Under the pieces are notes generated by a model. The model made no database searches and was not told the DNA's origin. It worked only from the letters and a program-made list of their open reading frames with translations. Position numbers and translations under genes: made by a program. Of a stretch of DNA of 12,651 nucleotides, positions 12,572 to 12,651 are shown one piece after another. Numbering within the stretch: the stretch's first letter is position 1; each line of letters begins with the position of its first letter. The DNA is taken from positions 1-12,651 of the forward strand of contig JAHYYI010000040.1 in assembly GCA_019425045.1 (NCBI GenBank), written 5' to 3'. This DNA comes from Collinsella sp. Lineage in GTDB: Bacteria; Actinomycetota; Coriobacteriia; Coriobacteriales; Coriobacteriaceae.

Positions 12572-12651
12572 CTGTCGACTCCGGTACCACCGCGACGGCG
12601 CTCCTGAGCCTGCTCGTCGACAAGCCGGTGACTATCTACACCACCAACGGC
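12559..12651 (+). pseudogene. DeoR-like sensor-domain fragment at the right edge (partial)
   Basis: The last 31 codons on the plus strand read without a stop and contain LAVDSGTTATALLSLLVDKP followed by VTIYTTNG. This is close to the start of the C-terminal sugar-phosphate sensing domain of DeoR/GlpR repressors (pattern DSGTTxxxLAxxL then a VTNG-like end). A TGA at 12556-12558 precedes it in frame, and no DeoR winged helix is visible in any upstream frame, so if real it is a broken or mis-joined gene. It overlaps the antisense C-terminal fragment, so only one of the two can be right in the overlap. Confidence 0.35.

Overview
The window is GC-rich DNA (clearly above 60% by eye) with strongly GC-biased third codon positions, short intergenic gaps and strong Shine-Dalgarno sequences of the AAGGAGG type. 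Together with the gene set this suggests a Gram-positive actinobacterium, most likely of the gut class Coriobacteriia (Collinsella-like). That placement is an inference, since no rRNA or other phylogenetic marker is present. I see no tRNA, rRNA, CRISPR array, insertion sequence or phage gene.

Left part (1-5350, all minus strand): a small membrane protein gene broken by a one-base frameshift lies downstream of an XRE-type regulator with a membrane tail. Next comes a self-contained two-component/ABC module, in transcription order: OmpR-type response regulator, ABC ATPase of the lantibiotic-immunity/bacitracin type, a previously hidden 54-residue single-pass membrane protein overlapping the ATPase stop codon, an ABC-2 permease, and a short sensor kinase with one membrane segment and almost no extracellular domain. 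The layout is that of an antimicrobial-peptide sensing and resistance system in which the transporter may do the sensing. A gap between regulator and ATPase carries direct repeats spaced 11 bp that could be the regulator's binding site.

Middle (5350-8420): a ribbon-helix-helix protein and an SPFH/Band-7 membrane protein (both minus), separated by a near-perfect 35-base palindrome. The SPFH promoter carries a 12-bp palindrome, a candidate operator. Divergent from it is a Mef-like macrolide efflux transporter (plus), with a clear sigma-70 promoter, a nine-codon leader peptide (MLASMRIWL) with its own ribosome-binding site, and alternative hairpins before the transporter start. This looks like macrolide-induced attenuation and is the most interesting signal in the window.

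Right part (8420-12651): an unrecognised membrane protein gene with a +1 frameshift near its 3' end (plus), a short MGMT-type alkyltransferase-like protein (minus), a Cof-type HAD phosphatase (minus), and tryptophanyl-tRNA synthetase trpS (minus) ending in a textbook terminator. The last about 230 bases are ambiguous: the minus strand reads like the C-terminus of a gene entering from the right, while the final 93 bases on the plus strand read like part of a DeoR-family sensor domain with no start or DNA-binding domain. Two genes with clear single-base frame breaks plus this odd edge raise the possibility of uncorrected indels or a mis-join in a draft assembly.
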